Assembly: GCA_017446455.1 (NCBI GenBank) | Contig: JAFSQV010000010.1 | Span: forward strand, 1-59,886 | Length of the DNA: 59,886 bases | DNA from: Paludibacteraceae bacterium | Lineage (GTDB): Bacteria > Bacteroidota > Bacteroidia > Bacteroidales > Paludibacteraceae | Reading direction: 5' to 3' | Part shown: positions 49,198-58,345 of the stretch, one piece after another | How the letters are laid out: every line of letters starts with the position of its first letter | Numbering within the stretch: position 1 is the first letter of the stretch | Notes under the pieces: generated by a model | What the model saw: only the letters and a program-made list of their open reading frames with translations | What the model was told of the DNA's origin: nothing | Database searches by the model: none | Program-made: the position numbers and the translations under genes

Positions 49198-50562
49198 TTA
49201 CCGCCGCCAGCCCAGGGTCAGGACGATGCGGTGGGTGGCGGTATTGAGATCGTAGGGTTTGTCGACGGCATTCTCATGGGCGTAGAGCTGCATGCGCTGC
49301 CAGCGGTATTGGTAGGCCGCTTGGACGACGAAATATTGTCCTCGATAGCCGATGCCTCCGGAGACGTATTGCGACCACCTGACGCGCTGGAAATAGACGT
49401 CCTGGCGGTGCAGCGTCGGATCCACATGCACCACGTTGTTCGAACGCGAGAAAGCGCTCTCGAAGGCATAGCCGGCGTTGATATACAGTCCCGGCACAGG
49501 GATGATTTCAAGGCCCGTGCGCAGGCTGTGATTATCGAGGGCATTCACCTGATGACGATAGTCATACTGGAACGCGATGAGGGCGTAATAGTTCACCTGG
49601 AAGGCCACCGAAGTACTGAGGTGCAGCGGCTGATGATAGTCATTGAACTCATTGTTCGTGATCCAACTGGTATTACGCACCGAGTCCGTCAGGGCTTGAA
49701 GGTCACCGTCGGTACTGCGGCGCAGTTTGCCCACAGACGGTGTCTCGAGGCCAAAGCCCAGGCGCAACCAAGCGGTCGGGCGATAGATGAGTCCCGCCGA
49801 GAGAGCGGCTCCTGCGCCGGTGAAGAGCAGCGAAGTCCAGTTATTGTTATACCACGCTTTCTGCTGCGCGTTATAGATATCGAAGGTCTCGTCGTACTCC
49901 GCTTCGCCGGCAAAGGAGAAGGAATGGATGCGCAGCCCGAGGCCTACGTACCACTTATGCGCGATATTCATCGCCCAATCGAAGGTATAGTTATTCACAT
50001 AGCCCCACTCGCGCAAAGTCATCGCGTTCGTCGCGTTCATACGCTCCGTACAATAAGGGATTCCGAGGTCCACACCGGTGGATGCAAACAGTTCACCGAG
50101 CGAAGGAATTCCCTCGAGACCCTGGACATTATAGAGGCGGTTGTACGACTGCACGCGGTGGTACGAGAAGAGGAAGTTATGCGCCTGCACACCTACCCCG
50201 TCGACTGCGCCCGTCGGCACATGGATGACGATAGAGGCCTGCGGCGCCATGAAGAGGTTCGTTCGGCCTCCGAGGTTCGTGCCGCGCTGGTAGGTATTGT
50301 CGATCGCATCGTCGAGCGTGAGCATCACCTCATGATGGCGATACAAGCCCAGTCCGGCAGGGTTGTCGAGCGCCGCCGAAGGATCACCGCCTATCGCCGA
50401 CATCGCACCGCCCATGCCCACATAACGCGCCGTACCCATGATCGACCGCTCGCCGAGACGCTGAGCGTCTTGGGCAAAGGAAAGTGAAAGGTAAAAGGTG
50501 AAAGGTGAAAGGAGCACCATCCACAATCCGATTATTCTATATATATACCTTTCAATTTTCAT
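49198..50562 (-). CDS. OMPP1/FadL-like (PorV-related) outer-membrane protein
   Basis: 454 residues. A long signal region (about 1-31) contains SPFTFYLSLSFAQ. The mature start IMGTARYVGMGGAMSAIGGDPSAALDNPAGLGLY is typical of FadL/PorV-type barrels of Bacteroidota. Many amphipathic strands follow, ending HRIVLTLGWRR. The signal-peptide residues PFTFYLSLSF are read from a 7-base repeat (50481-50512). Last gene of the lrp-trpS-lipoprotein operon. Confidence 0.8.
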   Translation of the reverse strand: MKIERYIYRIIGLWMVLLSPFTFYLSLSFAQDAQRLGERSIMGTARYVGMGGAMSAIGGDPSAALDNPAGLGLYRHHEVMLTLDDAIDNTYQRGTNLGGRTNLFMAPQASIVIHVPTGAVDGVGVQAHNFLFSYHRVQSYNRLYNVQGLEGIPSLGELFASTGVDLGIPYCTERMNATNAMTLREWGYVNNYTFDWAMNIAHKWYVGLGLRIHSFSFAGEAEYDETFDIYNAQQKAWYNNNWTSLLFTGAGAALSAGLIYRPTAWLRLGFGLETPSVGKLRRSTDGDLQALTDSVRNTSWITNNEFNDYHQPLHLSTSVAFQVNYYALIAFQYDYRHQVNALDNHSLRTGLEIIPVPGLYINAGYAFESAFSRSNNVVHVDPTLHRQDVYFQRVRWSQYVSGGIGYRGQYFVVQAAYQYRWQRMQLYAHENAVDKPYDLNTATHRIVLTLGWRR

Positions 50563-50580
50563 TTTTCACTTTTCATTTCT
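50481..50580 (-). repeat. 7-base repeats at the lipoprotein/porin junction and in the signal peptide
   Basis: Two tracts: 50481-50512 (AAAGTGA/AAGGTGA units, coding signal-peptide residues) and about 50546-50580 (minus strand AGAAATG, AAAAGTG, AAAAATG, AAAATTG), which holds the lipoprotein stop and the porin ATG (50560-50562). Confidence 0.75.
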
Positions 50581-50812
50581 TGATACGGATGGTTACGGTG
50601 GTGTCTTGGACGTTGAGGTACTCGATACTCTGAGTAGTCGGAGTATTCGGAGTAGTCTGATTAACATGCGTCACCGGAATACTCGGAGTAGGCAGATCGC
50701 CCTTCTCTACCTCAGGCGAATAGTAGGCATCGTCGATGGGAATGCTATTCGCAGTCGAGCAGGCCGCGAAAGCCGCGGCTACCAAAAGTAATATGAGCGT
50801 TTTTTTCGACAT
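50573..50812 (-). CDS. Small lipoprotein
   Basis: 79 residues from ATG 50812. MSKKTLILLLVAAAFAAC is a lipoprotein signal. The rest is short and Thr/Pro-rich (LPTPSIPVTHVNQTTPNTP), coded largely by 9-base repeats, then TTVTIRIKK. An upstream in-frame ATG (50836) would precede the signal and lies in another repeat. No known domain. Between trpS and the porin-like gene on the same strand. Confidence 0.7.
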   Translation of the reverse strand: MSKKTLILLLVAAAFAACSTANSIPIDDAYYSPEVEKGDLPTPSIPVTHVNQTTPNTPTTQSIEYLNVQDTTVTIRIKK

Positions 50813-50845
50813 ATCGGTATATCGATATTCCGGCATTCCGACCGA

Positions 50846-51835
50846 TTAGATTTTGCGGAAACCGATGATCTCGCGGACCTCTTCGATAGTTTTCTCTGCA
50901 CGGGCAGAGGCTTTCTCTGCTCCGTCGCGCATGACACGCTCGAGGAAAGCATCGTCGGACGAGTACGCAAGGATGCGTTCACGTATCGGCGCCAGCAGTT
51001 TATTGGCATCCGCCGCCATTTGCTTCTTCATATCGCCGTAGCGGATCTCCATACGGTTATAGAGGTCGTTGTAGTACTCCGTCGCCTCGGGTCCGCAGAG
51101 CAGTTCGCAGAGCGTGAAGAGGTTTTGAATGACCTCCGGTTTCTCTTGGTTGAGTTGGGTCGGTCCTTGGTCCGTCACCGCCCGCATGATCTTCTTGGTG
51201 ACCGTCTTCTCGTCATCGCACAGATAGAGGCAGTTGCCTTCGGATTTGCCCATCTTTCCGGTACCGTCAAGACCCGGCACTTTGACTGCTTTATCGGCAA
51301 AATGGAAAGAGGCGGGTTCTTTGAAATACTCGACGTTATAGATTCTATTGAATCTACGGGCGAAGAGTCGCGCCATTTCCATGTTCTGCTCCTGGTCTTT
51401 TCCGACGGGCACTTTGTCGGCCTTGTGCATCAGGATATCCGCCGCCATAAGACAGGGATAAGTGAGCAGTCCGGCATTGACATTATCGGGTTGTTTGCGC
51501 ACTTTCTCTTTGAAGGACGTGACACGCTCAAGTTCGCCCAGATAGGCGTTCATATTGAGGTACAGATAGAGCTCGAGTACCTGCTTCACATCGGACTGCA
51601 CATAGATCGGCGCCTTCTCGGGGTCGATGCCGCAGGCGAGGTATTCGCTGAGGATGGTCTTGACGGAATTTCGGATGTTCTCCGGCGTCGGATGGGTCGT
51701 AAGCGAATGCCAGTCGGCGATAAAGAACATGCAGTCGTACTCGTCTTGCATCTTCACAAAACTCTTCACCGCCCCGAAATAGTTTCCGAGGTGCAAGTTT
51801 CCCGTAGGGCGTATTCCACTAATGACGCGTTCCAT
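50846..51835 (-). CDS. trpS: Tryptophan--tRNA ligase
   Basis: 329 residues, class I synthetase. The HIGH-like motif is GNLHLGNYFGA and the KMSKS-like motif is GKMGKSEGN; FIADWHSLT and PCLMAADILMHKADKVPVG are typical. Start two bases after the lrp stop, so the two are co-transcribed. Confidence 0.96.
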   Translation of the reverse strand: MERVISGIRPTGNLHLGNYFGAVKSFVKMQDEYDCMFFIADWHSLTTHPTPENIRNSVKTILSEYLACGIDPEKAPIYVQSDVKQVLELYLYLNMNAYLGELERVTSFKEKVRKQPDNVNAGLLTYPCLMAADILMHKADKVPVGKDQEQNMEMARLFARRFNRIYNVEYFKEPASFHFADKAVKVPGLDGTGKMGKSEGNCLYLCDDEKTVTKKIMRAVTDQGPTQLNQEKPEVIQNLFTLCELLCGPEATEYYNDLYNRMEIRYGDMKKQMAADANKLLAPIRERILAYSSDDAFLERVMRDGAEKASARAEKTIEEVREIIGFRKI

Positions 51836-51837
51836 AA

Positions 51838-52296
51838 TTAAATCTCTACAGGTATTTGACGATAGATCGGTTGCGCGAGCGCCGTAAGAGTAGTCGTATT
51901 CGCCACACCCGGGATCTCCTGGATCTTGGTATTCAGGATGGAGAGCAGGTGCTCGTTGTCATGCGCATAGACTTTGATGAGCAGGCCGAAAGCGCCCAGC
52001 GTATATTGCGCTTCTACCACCTCCGGGATCTTATCCAGCGCCGCGATGACCTGGTTGTACATCGAGGCTTTCTCCATCGTGATACCAATATAAACGCAGA
52101 GCTGATAGCCCAGCATCTTCGGCTGCACATGGTAACTGGAACCGGTGATGACACCGTTGTCGAACATCTTCTGCACGCGCTGATGTACCGCGGCGCGACT
52201 CACTCCACACTGCTCCGCTACATCCTTGAACGGGATACGGGCACTCTTCGTAATAATCTTAAGAATTTTGCGATCTAACTCGTCAATTTTTTCCAT
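51838..52296 (-). CDS. Lrp/AsnC-family transcription regulator
   Basis: 152 residues from ATG 52296, just after the promoter. The N-terminal HTH is LDRKILKIITKSARIPFKDVAEQCGVS and the C-terminal RAM (effector-binding) domain includes VYIGITMEKASMYNQV. Since it is transcribed with trpS, an amino-acid-linked response is plausible; the ligand is unknown. Confidence 0.9.
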   Translation of the reverse strand: MEKIDELDRKILKIITKSARIPFKDVAEQCGVSRAAVHQRVQKMFDNGVITGSSYHVQPKMLGYQLCVYIGITMEKASMYNQVIAALDKIPEVVEAQYTLGAFGLLIKVYAHDNEHLLSILNTKIQEIPGVANTTTLTALAQPIYRQIPVEI

Positions 52297-52325
52297 TATT
52301 TTGATAAAATGATTAAATTCGAGTG

Positions 52326-52357
52326 CAAAGATACAGTATTTTTTGGATATATGCAAA
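52326..52357 (-). promoter_or_regulatory. Promoter of lrp-trpS operon
   Basis: TTTG (52354-52357), 20 bases, TATCTTTG (52326-52333), minus strand, overlapping the divergent methyltransferase promoter. Confidence 0.75.
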
Positions 52358-52373
52358 TTTTTTTGTACTTTTG
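52342..52373 (+). promoter_or_regulatory. Promoter of the O-methyltransferase gene
   Basis: TTTG (52342-52345), 20 bases, TACTTTTG (52366-52373). Start near 52380, so the ATG at 52393 is used. Confidence 0.75.
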
Positions 52374-52392
52374 CCGCAAATTTTGTAACATT

Positions 52393-53034
52393 ATGACACT
52401 TGACGAGTATATTTCCGGTCATTCGAGTCCTGAAAACGCCGTTTTGGAGGCCATCACGCGCGACACGTACGTTCATGTTTTGAACCCGCACATGCTGAGC
52501 GGACACGTGCAGGGTCGCGTGCTGAGTATGATCAGTCACATGATCCGTCCGAAGCGGATCTTGGAGTTAGGTACGTTCACGGGATACTCCGCGCTGTGCC
52601 TGGCGGAAGGACTCGCCGAAGGCGGAAAACTGGTGACCATCGAGCATAATGACGAACTGGAAGAGACGATTAGACGCAACATCTCCCGTTCTCCGTTGGG
52701 TGAAAAAATCGAACTCGTCATCGGCGATGCGAAAGAAATTCTTTCAACTTTAAACTTTCAACTTTCAACTTTATTCGACCTCGTCTTTATCGATGCCGAT
52801 AAGCGGGAGTACTGCGCATATTTAGATTTAGTGTACCCGCTCGTGCCGGTAGGCGGGTTTATACTGGCGGACAACACGCTTTGGGACGGGCATATCATCG
52901 ATCCCGCATACGACAAAGACAAGCAGACCTTGGGTCTGAGAGCATTCAACGACCAATTAAAAGAGGACGACCGCTTTGAGCAAGTCATCCTCCCTTTACG
53001 CGACGGACTGACGATGATTCGTAAAATCAAGTAG
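52393..53034 (+). CDS. Class I SAM-dependent O-methyltransferase (COMT-like)
   Basis: 213 residues. Motif I is ILELGTFTGYSALCLAEGL, TIEHNDEL is the acidic ribose-binding turn, and DLVFIDADK carries metal/catechol-type residues. ADNTLWDG and AFNDQL follow, typical of the divalent-cation-dependent family (PF01596). Ten residues before DLVFIDADK (STLNFQLSTL) come from a 7-base repeat. Substrate unknown. Confidence 0.9.
   Translation: MTLDEYISGHSSPENAVLEAITRDTYVHVLNPHMLSGHVQGRVLSMISHMIRPKRILELGTFTGYSALCLAEGLAEGGKLVTIEHNDELEETIRRNISRSPLGEKIELVIGDAKEILSTLNFQLSTLFDLVFIDADKREYCAYLDLVYPLVPVGGFILADNTLWDGHIIDPAYDKDKQTLGLRAFNDQLKEDDRFEQVILPLRDGLTMIRKIK
52741..52773 (+). repeat. In-frame 7-base repeat inside the methyltransferase gene
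   Basis: CTTTCAA, CTTTAAA, CTTTCAA, CTTTCAA, CTTTA: the same repeat, complementary strand, as the spacer at 2303. It encodes STLNFQLSTL directly before conserved DLVFIDADK. Confidence 0.85.
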
Positions 53035-53053
53035 TCAGTTGTCCGTTTTCAGT

Positions 53054-54301
53054 TTACTGCAGACAGTTATCGAGTGCCGTCTTCAGGGCCTGTTTATCCA
53101 AGTGCTGGCCGATGAAGACGAGTTTTTGCATGCGGTCGCCGTATTGGTCGTCCCAGTCTTTGCGCAGTTGGGCATCATCCGCCATGAGTTGCATGAGTTC
53201 TTCTTTGGGCATCGTGGCGAACCACTCACCGGCTTTGCGCAGGTTAAACTGCCTGCCTGCCTGCTCGAAGAGATAGCACATGTCGTATTCTTCAGCGAAA
53301 TAGCACATTCCTTTGCAACGCAGCACGTTCTTCGGCCAGTGCGCCGCGACGAACTCATCGAAGAGCCCGAGGTCGAAAGGTTTCCGCGCGTAATATACAT
53401 AGGTGTCAATACCGAATTCCGCAAGGTGGTCATGTCCTTTGTGATCATGGTCATGGTCATGATGATGGTGATGATGTTCATGCTCGTCATGCTCATCATG
53501 CTCGTGTTCATGCTCATCTTCATCATCAACGTCGTCATCGTCATCGTCATGATGATCGTGATGGCGGGCATCCTCTACTTCCTGAATCCAGGTCGCTGAA
53601 GTCGCCGTGCGGTCGAAGTCAAAGAGCTGGGTATTGAGCAGTTTGTCGAGGTCCACGTCGCAGTAGTTCGTCTCGATGATCTCCGCCTTCGGCTGGATAG
53701 CCCGGATGATGGATTTGATATGTTCCAACTCCTCGGGAGCCACTTCTGCAGCCTTGTTGAGCAGGATGATGTTACAGAACTCTATCTGCTCGATGACCAA
53801 CGCCTCCAGGTCTTCCTCTTTAGGCACATAATGCGCCAAGGCATCGCCCCCATTGAACTCATCCCTCAGACGCAGCGCGTCCACTACGGCGCATATACAA
53901 TCCAAAACGGGCAGTCCGTCTTGGGCAAACTGCGGCACCATCTGTGCATAACTGCAGAGTGTTTGGGCGATCGGTGCGGGTTCGCAAATTCCCGAAGCCT
54001 CGATGACGATGTAGTCGTAGGCTTTTTGTGCGGCGAGGTCGTGTAATTGCGAAACAAGATCCATTTTCAGCGAGCAGCATATACAGCCGTTTTGCAGCGC
54101 CACAAGACTGTCGTCGCTCTGGCTTACCACCCCGCCCTGTTGGATCAACGAAGCATCGATATTCACTTCGCCGATATCATTGACAATGACCGCGAAACGG
54201 ATACCTTTCGTATTCGTCAGAATGCGGTTCAAAAGCGTGGTCTTACCGCTCCCGAGGTAGCCCGTGAGCAGCAAGACCGGTATTTTATTAATCGTTAACA
54301 T
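53054..54301 (-). CDS. COG0523 (CobW-type) GTPase metallochaperone with His/Asp-rich loop
   Basis: 415 residues. GTPase P-loop is TGYLGSGKTTLLN, the metal motif GCICCSL (CxCC), EASGICEP, and LLNKAA as the NKxD-like site. Between the GTPase and C-terminal domains, about 50 residues are almost only His, Asp and Glu, a probable zinc-binding loop, coded by CATGAT-type simple repeats at about 53430-53575. The C-terminal CobW_C domain has LRCKGMCYF. Likely moves zinc or a related metal to client enzymes. Overlaps DUF2723 by 14 bases. Confidence 0.9.
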   Translation of the reverse strand: MLTINKIPVLLLTGYLGSGKTTLLNRILTNTKGIRFAVIVNDIGEVNIDASLIQQGGVVSQSDDSLVALQNGCICCSLKMDLVSQLHDLAAQKAYDYIVIEASGICEPAPIAQTLCSYAQMVPQFAQDGLPVLDCICAVVDALRLRDEFNGGDALAHYVPKEEDLEALVIEQIEFCNIILLNKAAEVAPEELEHIKSIIRAIQPKAEIIETNYCDVDLDKLLNTQLFDFDRTATSATWIQEVEDARHHDHHDDDDDDVDDEDEHEHEHDEHDEHEHHHHHHDHDHDHKGHDHLAEFGIDTYVYYARKPFDLGLFDEFVAAHWPKNVLRCKGMCYFAEEYDMCYLFEQAGRQFNLRKAGEWFATMPKEELMQLMADDAQLRKDWDDQYGDRMQKLVFIGQHLDKQALKTALDNCLQ

Positions 54302-57300
54302 AAGCAGCGTAATCCGAATAATATTTATCTACAAATTCCGACTGCCCGAAGCGTTCGCAGGTCTGGAGCACATAGCTCAAGATAGCTGCTTCACGACCGG
54401 TAGTCGATTCCATTACTTGACGTTGGCGGCGGTCGAGGGACTGCGCAAAGCGCAGGTACTCCACACACGTCTTGGCTACTTCATCCATGATGGCGAGCGC
54501 TTTCTCGTCCTGATGCAGGAGGAAATACATCTGTGCCATGGAGGCGGAGGTGTAGTCGTACGGGATATTATACCCCGGCAGTTGTTCTTCGGAGAAATCG
54601 AGCACCTCAAGGGCTTTGTCGCGCTGCCCCTCACGGATGAGTTCTTCCGCCAATTGGGCGAACATCATACGGTGCGTGCGGCACATGCGCATGAGGTTTT
54701 CGTCGATATAGATGCCCGGGATATTCATGTTGCCGTAAGCGAACTTGTGCAGCATGTTATCGTACATCTTCTCCGTGTTCACGCGGGGTTGTCCGTCACG
54801 ACTGCGAGTCGGCGTGATCTGATAGGTGAGTCCCGTCAGTTCCATATACGGCTCGAGACCCAGGTAATAGTCATTACCTACGGTAGCGCAGAAATAGATG
54901 GGTCGCTCCCATTTATTGGTCGAGAGCATTTCCATGATCATCATCTGCGAGCGGGTATACATACGCTTCTTCTGGAACATGATCTGCTCGCCGTCAGGGG
55001 TCTCTACATAGAGTTGGTCGGACGGCAAATAGTTATCCCCTTCGCGCGTCTTGGTACGCGGGTCATCCGAACGGAGGAAGTTAAACGCTTTCTCCACGGA
55101 GACAGGTTGTCCCAGACGGTTGTCAACGCGCGCTATCTCATTCGCTCCGGGCATGTAATCCTTGTATTCCCAGGAAATCGGCAGTGCCTTCGAGTCGTAG
55201 TACGGGCGCTTCATCTGCGCGATGTACCAGTCGGTCTGGAGGTACGAGAGGTTGCATACGCGGATGTCCGTGCCGACCTCTTCCACCTCCTGGTTGTACC
55301 ATAAGGGGAAGGTATCATTATCGCCGTTGGAGAACAGGATAGCTTGCGTCTCGCAGGACTTGAGGTAGTTGGCTCCGAAGTCCCGGCAGGAGTAGCGTTG
55401 CGAACGATCATGGTCGTCCCAGTTCTGCTGCGCCATGAGTGCCGGAACACCTAAGCAGAGCAAGGAAACAGCGAGGGCTACGCAGGTCTTACCCGTTTCG
55501 CTCTTCAGCGCACTATTGATCCAGTCGATGAGCGCCAACACACCGAGACCGATCCAGATACAGAAGGCATAGAACGAGCCTGCGTAGGCATAGTCACGCT
55601 CACGAGGCTGATACGGCGTCTGGTTGAGGTAGAGCACGATCGCAAGGCCGGTGAGGAAGAAGAGCAGGAAGGTCAACGTGAAGTTCTTCCATCCTTCGCC
55701 TTCGCCCTTAACGTTGCGCTTTCCACACTGCCAAACGATACCGATGATACCGAGCAGCAACGGCAGGAAATAATAGACGTTATGTCCCTTGTTTTCCTTG
55801 AGTTCGGTCGGCAGCAGGTCTTGGTCACCGAGCATGGCGTTGTCGATAAACGGAATACCGGAGATCCAGTTTCCTTTGGTGATGTCGCCGTAGGATTGCA
55901 GGTCGTTCTGACGGCCGACGAAGTTCCACATGAAGTAGCGCCAGTACATGAAGTTCACCTGATAGCGGAAGAAGAACCGGAGGTTTTCTCCGAAGGTCGG
56001 ACAGTAGTCCGTTTTCTGCTGTCCGCAGTACTCATAACGGACACGTTTGCCCTTGACGTTCGCCCATTCCTTGTATGCCTGCACATGGCTTCCCTGCGAA
56101 GAATACATACGCGGGAAGAGCATGCAGAACTGCTTCATATACTGATAGTCCGTCTTATAGCCGGTGATCACATAATGGTCTTTCTCGCCTTCCACTTTCG
56201 GCGCGGGCGCATACTGCGCATGTCCTTTCTTCTCCACCGGCACGCACATGTTTCCTTCGATACGCAACTCGACGGGAGCGTTGTATGTCTGGCCGTAGAA
56301 GAGCGGACGATCGCCGTACTGCTCGCGGTTGAGGTAGTACTTGAGCGAGAACACATTATCGGGACTGTTCTGGTCCATCGGGGTGTCGGCATTCGAGCGA
56401 ATGACGAGCGCAGCGTACGAACTATAACCAATCAGGATGACGGTCAGCATCAGTACGCCCGTATTGAGCCAGCGCCAGAGATTTTTGCCTTTTGCCTCTT
56501 CGTACTCGGCATCCGAACGTTTCTTCGTGTAAAGAATCGCCCAGACGAGGAGCCCGACTGTCAGGACAAGACATACCCACATACCCGTGTTGAACGGACA
56601 TCCGAAGCCGTTCACAAAGAGCAGTTCGAACCATCCGATAAGTGTCGGGAAACCCGGTATGATGCCGTACAGAATGACCAGCAAGACCAGACAGGAAGCC
56701 AAGAAAGCATAGATGAGGCCCTTCCACGAGAACGCATAACGACGGAAGTAATAGACGAGTCCGATAGCCGGTATGGTCAAGAGGTTCAAGAGGTGGACGC
56801 CGATACTCAGGCCCATTAGATAGGCGATGAGGATGAGCCACTTGTCCGAGCCTTCTTCGTCCGCCTGCTCGTCCCACTTGAGGATGAGCCAGAAGACGAC
56901 CGCTGTAAACAGCGAGGACGAAGCATATACTTCGCCTTCTACGGCAGAGAACCAGAAAGTGTCACTGAAGGTGTACGCGAGGGCACCTATGGTGCCGGCG
57001 CCCAACAATGCTATACCTTTCCATAACTCATCGGGTTGCACGAGTTTCTTCGCGAGCGCCGTGATCGTCCAGAAAAGGAAGAGGATGGTGAACGCGCTTG
57101 CCAGTGCCGAGAGGGCATTGACGCACATCGCCACATGCGCCGTGTCGGACGCAAAGAGCGAGAAGAAATGGCCCATGAGCATGAAGAACGGTGCGCCGGG
57201 CGGGTGTCCAACGTCCAGTTTCCAGGCGCTGGAGATGAACTCACCGCAATCCCAGAAAGAAGCGGTAGGTTCCATCGTCAGGAGGTACGTCGCTGCAGCG

Positions 57301-57353
57301 ATCGCAAACACAATCCACCCGCAGAGCGTATTCCATAATTTGAAATGTTTCAT
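54288..57353 (-). CDS. DUF2723 integral membrane protein (GT117-like)
   Basis: 1021 residues from ATG 57353, after the promoter. About ten to twelve membrane helices lie in the first 650 residues, with TMEPTASFWDCGEFIS and KLDVGHPPGAPFFML near the start as in GT-C glycosyltransferases (TMEM260-like, O-mannosylation-type). The remaining 370 residues are soluble, periplasmic, with tetratricopeptide-like helices near the C-terminus. Function in Bacteroidota is not settled; protein O-glycosylation is a good guess. Confidence 0.85.
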   Translation of the reverse strand: MKHFKLWNTLCGWIVFAIAAATYLLTMEPTASFWDCGEFISSAWKLDVGHPPGAPFFMLMGHFFSLFASDTAHVAMCVNALSALASAFTILFLFWTITALAKKLVQPDELWKGIALLGAGTIGALAYTFSDTFWFSAVEGEVYASSSLFTAVVFWLILKWDEQADEEGSDKWLILIAYLMGLSIGVHLLNLLTIPAIGLVYYFRRYAFSWKGLIYAFLASCLVLLVILYGIIPGFPTLIGWFELLFVNGFGCPFNTGMWVCLVLTVGLLVWAILYTKKRSDAEYEEAKGKNLWRWLNTGVLMLTVILIGYSSYAALVIRSNADTPMDQNSPDNVFSLKYYLNREQYGDRPLFYGQTYNAPVELRIEGNMCVPVEKKGHAQYAPAPKVEGEKDHYVITGYKTDYQYMKQFCMLFPRMYSSQGSHVQAYKEWANVKGKRVRYEYCGQQKTDYCPTFGENLRFFFRYQVNFMYWRYFMWNFVGRQNDLQSYGDITKGNWISGIPFIDNAMLGDQDLLPTELKENKGHNVYYFLPLLLGIIGIVWQCGKRNVKGEGEGWKNFTLTFLLFFLTGLAIVLYLNQTPYQPRERDYAYAGSFYAFCIWIGLGVLALIDWINSALKSETGKTCVALAVSLLCLGVPALMAQQNWDDHDRSQRYSCRDFGANYLKSCETQAILFSNGDNDTFPLWYNQEVEEVGTDIRVCNLSYLQTDWYIAQMKRPYYDSKALPISWEYKDYMPGANEIARVDNRLGQPVSVEKAFNFLRSDDPRTKTREGDNYLPSDQLYVETPDGEQIMFQKKRMYTRSQMMIMEMLSTNKWERPIYFCATVGNDYYLGLEPYMELTGLTYQITPTRSRDGQPRVNTEKMYDNMLHKFAYGNMNIPGIYIDENLMRMCRTHRMMFAQLAEELIREGQRDKALEVLDFSEEQLPGYNIPYDYTSASMAQMYFLLHQDEKALAIMDEVAKTCVEYLRFAQSLDRRQRQVMESTTGREAAILSYVLQTCERFGQSEFVDKYYSDYAAYVND

Positions 57354-57401
57354 TTTATCGTTGTTTTTTGTTATCAAGCCATATTTAGGCAAAATCGGCC
57401 G

Positions 57402-57432
57402 CAAAGATACAACAAAAAATGGAAAGTAGAAA
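57402..57432 (-). promoter_or_regulatory. Promoter of DUF2723-CobW operon (weak -33)
   Basis: TATCTTTG on the minus strand (57402-57409). The upstream region is a GAAAGTA/GAAAGTG 7-base repeat (57421-57448) giving only TTTC at the -33 place. Confidence 0.5.
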
Positions 57433-57490
57433 GTGAAAAGTGAAAAAATTACGCATACATGTACTTTTTATCAAAAATGTACGCACGCAC

Positions 57491-57521
57491 TTGCACATAT
57501 GAAAAAAATGTTGTATCTTTG
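57491..57521 (+). promoter_or_regulatory. Promoter of the nucleotide-sugar locus
   Basis: TTGC (57491-57494), 19 bases, TATCTTTG (57514-57521). Confidence 0.75.
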
Positions 57522-57563
57522 CGGGCTTTTTGGAATTTAGACTAAAAAACATATATTACAAAC

Positions 57564-58319
57564 ATGATTAACGTTGGAATTATCGGATGTGGTTTCGTAG
57601 GAGGAGCCCTCAAAAATTGGTTGGAGAACAACAACCCCGAATGTAAATTATTTATCAGCGACCCGTACAAGGGTTACAACGATGACCTGAGTGGCATCGA
57701 TGTGGCGTTCTTGCAAATTCACGTGCCGACGGAAGAAGACGGCACGCAGGACTTGCGTCTGATGAAAGAGTTGATTAAGAACCTGCCGGACGTGCCGGTA
57801 TTTGTTCGCACGACCATTCTGCCGGGTACGAGTGAAATGTTGTCGAAAGAGACCGGACACCATGTGTATTACATGCCGGAGTTCTTGACCGAGCGCACAT
57901 TCATCGAGGACTTCAACAAGCAGACCATGGTCTTCACCGGAGCACAGGAACTGCTGACGAAGATCTTCGTAGGTAAGAAATTCACCGTCATGAGTCCGCT
58001 CGAGGCAGAGTTGACCAAGTACATGCACAACGTTTTCGGCGCATACAAAGTGACGTATTTCAATGCCTGCAAGGAATACTGCGAGAAGATGGGTGCGGAC
58101 TGGCGCAAGGTACATACCGGTGTACTGCTGTCCGGCTACATCAACGACACGCACACTTACGTTCCCGGTCCGGACGGCAAATACGGCTACGGCGGCAAGT
58201 GCTTCCCGAAAGACGTGAATGCGTTCGCAGAGATGACCAAAGGTACCTCTTTAGGTACTCTTCTTGAACACCTCCATGAACTGAATGTTCATTTTAGAGG
58301 TGTAGAAGAGCACATTTAA
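57564..58319 (+). CDS. Short UDP-glucose/GDP-mannose dehydrogenase-like protein lacking the C-terminal domain
   Basis: 251 residues. NAD-binding [42 protein letters not shown] and the catalytic-cysteine loop [15 protein letters not shown] are all present. The usual C-terminal UDP-binding domain (about 110 residues) is missing and the protein ends soon after the Cys loop. It is directly followed by a full-length dehydrogenase, so it may be a specialised partner or act on another substrate. Confidence 0.8.
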   Translation: MINVGIIGCGFVGGALKNWLENNNPECKLFISDPYKGYNDDLSGIDVAFLQIHVPTEEDGTQDLRLMKELIKNLPDVPVFVRTTILPGTSEMLSKETGHHVYYMPEFLTERTFIEDFNKQTMVFTGAQELLTKIFVGKKFTVMSPLEAELTKYMHNVFGAYKVTYFNACKEYCEKMGADWRKVHTGVLLSGYINDTHTYVPGPDGKYGYGGKCFPKDVNAFAEMTKGTSLGTLLEHLHELNVHFRGVEEHI

Positions 58320-58345
58320 GATTTCAAAATTCAAATTTTAGATTT

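Noticed and set aside
49231-50487. 418-codon plus-strand frame opposite the porin-like gene
   Set aside because: It mirrors the FadL/PorV-like gene, which has signal peptide and family motifs; it has no start context of its own.
53083-53571. 162-codon Met/Thr-rich frame within the CobW gene
   Set aside because: Produced by reading the His/Asp repeat in another frame.
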